The notes beneath the pieces were generated by a model. It made no database searches and was not told the origin of the DNA. It was given only the letters and a program-made list of their open reading frames with translations. From positions 1 through 33,862 of the forward strand of contig CAZPDM010000047.1 in the NCBI GenBank assembly GCA_964585305.1: DNA of 33,862 bases, read 5' to 3'. This DNA comes from CAZPDM01 sp964585305. Its GTDB lineage: Bacteria; Planctomycetota; Uabimicrobiia; Uabimicrobiales; JABWCH01. Numbering within the stretch: the first letter of the stretch is position 1; every line of letters begins with the position of its first letter. The position numbers and the translations under genes were made by a program. Positions 33,334-33,862 of this stretch are shown in pieces.

Positions 33334-33514
33334 CCGCTTGCTAAGCAGCGGGTTCAATTCCTCATAGTTGGGTCTTAAACACCTGACATACTCTCCGCCA
33401 TAAATAAATGGCTGGAGGTTCTTGAAAAACCAAAGAGAGTTCAACTTGCCCATTAGTGGCAGCAAGGCAATCGGGGATGATATTTCCATCCCCTTGGCGG
33501 AGTCAGACCGCCAA
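33334..33514 (-). ncRNA. Hairpin-rich 3' flank of tnpB: possible omega-RNA / IS right-end remnant
   Basis: Read on the minus strand, downstream of and overlapping the tnpB end, four hairpins follow each other. The stems are 33494-33500/33508-33514 (7 bp), 33473-33479/33487-33493 (7 bp, directly abutting the first), 33393-33401/33408-33417 (9 bp, one bulge) and 33334-33337 plus 33339-33341 with 33345-33351 (7 bp, one bulged T). IS200/IS605 elements carry hairpins at their ends, and their omega-RNA overlaps the 3' end of tnpB, so position and structure agree. The exact element end and guide start are not identifiable by eye. Confidence 0.4.
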
Positions 33515-33862
33515 CTACGTCCAGCTTAAAGCCAAACGATACTTTTTTAAATATATTGATCGCTCCAACACCATCGCGATCATAACTGAAACCACATTCA
33601 TCTCTTGTACAACGATAAATACGATTCTGTTCCATCAAAAGTCGTTGCTATTCTTTTTATTCCTAAATCTATACCCAAACAGCCTTGAAAATATTCCTTT
33701 ATTTCTTTCTTTTCGACTATTTCCAAGACACAACTTAACTGCCAGCCAAAATTCTTTTTCCAGACAATTATTGCAAAGTGTTGCACTGGCAAATTTTTGT
33801 TCCAACTCACTTTGATAGGAAGATTTCCTTTCGCTAGCGGCAGTTCTAGGTATCCTTTTCTT
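33453..33862 (-). pseudogene. tnpB: Decayed IS200/IS605-type tnpB with internal deletion (continues past the window)
   Basis: Two frames carry TnpB pieces. The upstream piece is open from the window edge (33862) to 33598. It has LPLAKGNLPIKVSW, a beta-rich stretch and the RuvC-I motif GCLGIDLGIKRIATT. The downstream piece (to 33453) is in another frame and has YRCTRDECGFSYDRDG then GAINIF, the second half of the zinc ribbon plus the RuvC-III Asp. Everything between, normally 120 or more residues including RuvC-II and the first zinc CxxC, is missing, and the junction near 33600-33640 is out of frame. It cannot be an active nuclease. No tnpA transposase is visible in the window. Confidence 0.75.

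Noticed and set aside
33345..33365. GGGTTCAATTCC resembling a tRNA T-arm
   Set aside because: The flanking bases do not form a 5-bp T stem, and no acceptor, D or anticodon arms can be built around it. It lies in the tnpB 3' flank.
33193..33489. Minus-strand open frame of 98 codons across the HD gene end
   Set aside because: It mixes the antisense of the HD gene with the tnpB 3' flank. No family resemblance or ribosome site.
33456..33815. Plus-strand open frame of 119 codons at the right edge
   Set aside because: It is antisense to the tnpB pieces, which show clear RuvC and zinc-ribbon motifs on the other strand.
1..33862. CRISPR array
   Set aside because: I saw no regularly spaced identical short repeats with unique spacers on either strand. 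The only tandem repeats are protein-coding ones.

Overview
The window is AT-rich, densely packed bacterial DNA. Its gene content points to a Gram-negative-type bacterium with elaborate Ser/Thr-kinase and FHA signalling. The features behind this are PEP-CTERM surface proteins, a giant secreted Calx-beta/Ig protease, a Hanks-type kinase with FHA, a SpoIIE-type phosphatase with STAS domains, a bacterial serpin and a secreted GH57 enzyme. A planctomycete or other PVC-like lineage fits best, but this rests on gene content only; no rRNA or other phylogenetic marker was compared.

Layout. (1) 1-7398, all minus: a 1896-codon fragment of a multidomain secreted trypsin-like protease that is open to the window edge and has eight Calx-beta repeats; a membrane-anchored protein with a DnaJ-like zinc domain; and a small secreted protein. 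(2) 7399-10362: a small regulator-like protein (minus) and a secreted GH57 enzyme (plus) diverge from promoters that appear to share one -10 box. (3) 10423-15552, plus: a promoter and structured leader, then nusA, infB and deoB. (4) 15633-24941, plus: an FHA-GAF-PAS histidine kinase, an FHA Ser/Thr kinase, a large AAA-like protein with a lost Walker A motif, and a membrane-anchored serpin. The last three look like one transcription unit. (5) 24988-25877, minus: two PEP-CTERM proteins, the second cut by a 100-N assembly gap. (6) 25959-31090, minus: an unusual STAS-HTH-TM-HlyD-like fusion preceded by a STAS-FHA-GAF-SpoIIE phosphatase. (7) 31202-33298: AMMECR1 and YqeY (minus), divergent from YhbY and an HD-domain phosphohydrolase (plus). 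(8) 33299-33862: a decayed IS200/IS605-type tnpB with an internal deletion, whose 3' flank holds several hairpins that could be an omega-RNA/right-end remnant.

How the genes fit together. Two signalling islands stand out. One is kinase-based (FHA-histidine kinase, FHA-STPK, split PknK-like pseudo-ATPase, serpin). The other is phosphatase-based (SpoIIE plus STAS), and its predicted STAS target is fused through a transmembrane helix to an adaptor-like domain related to efflux or secretion. The serpin has a predicted P1 glutamate. That would suit inhibition of a glutamyl-endopeptidase-like enzyme, and the large protease at the left edge belongs broadly to that type of chymotrypsin-fold enzyme. 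This link is a hypothesis.
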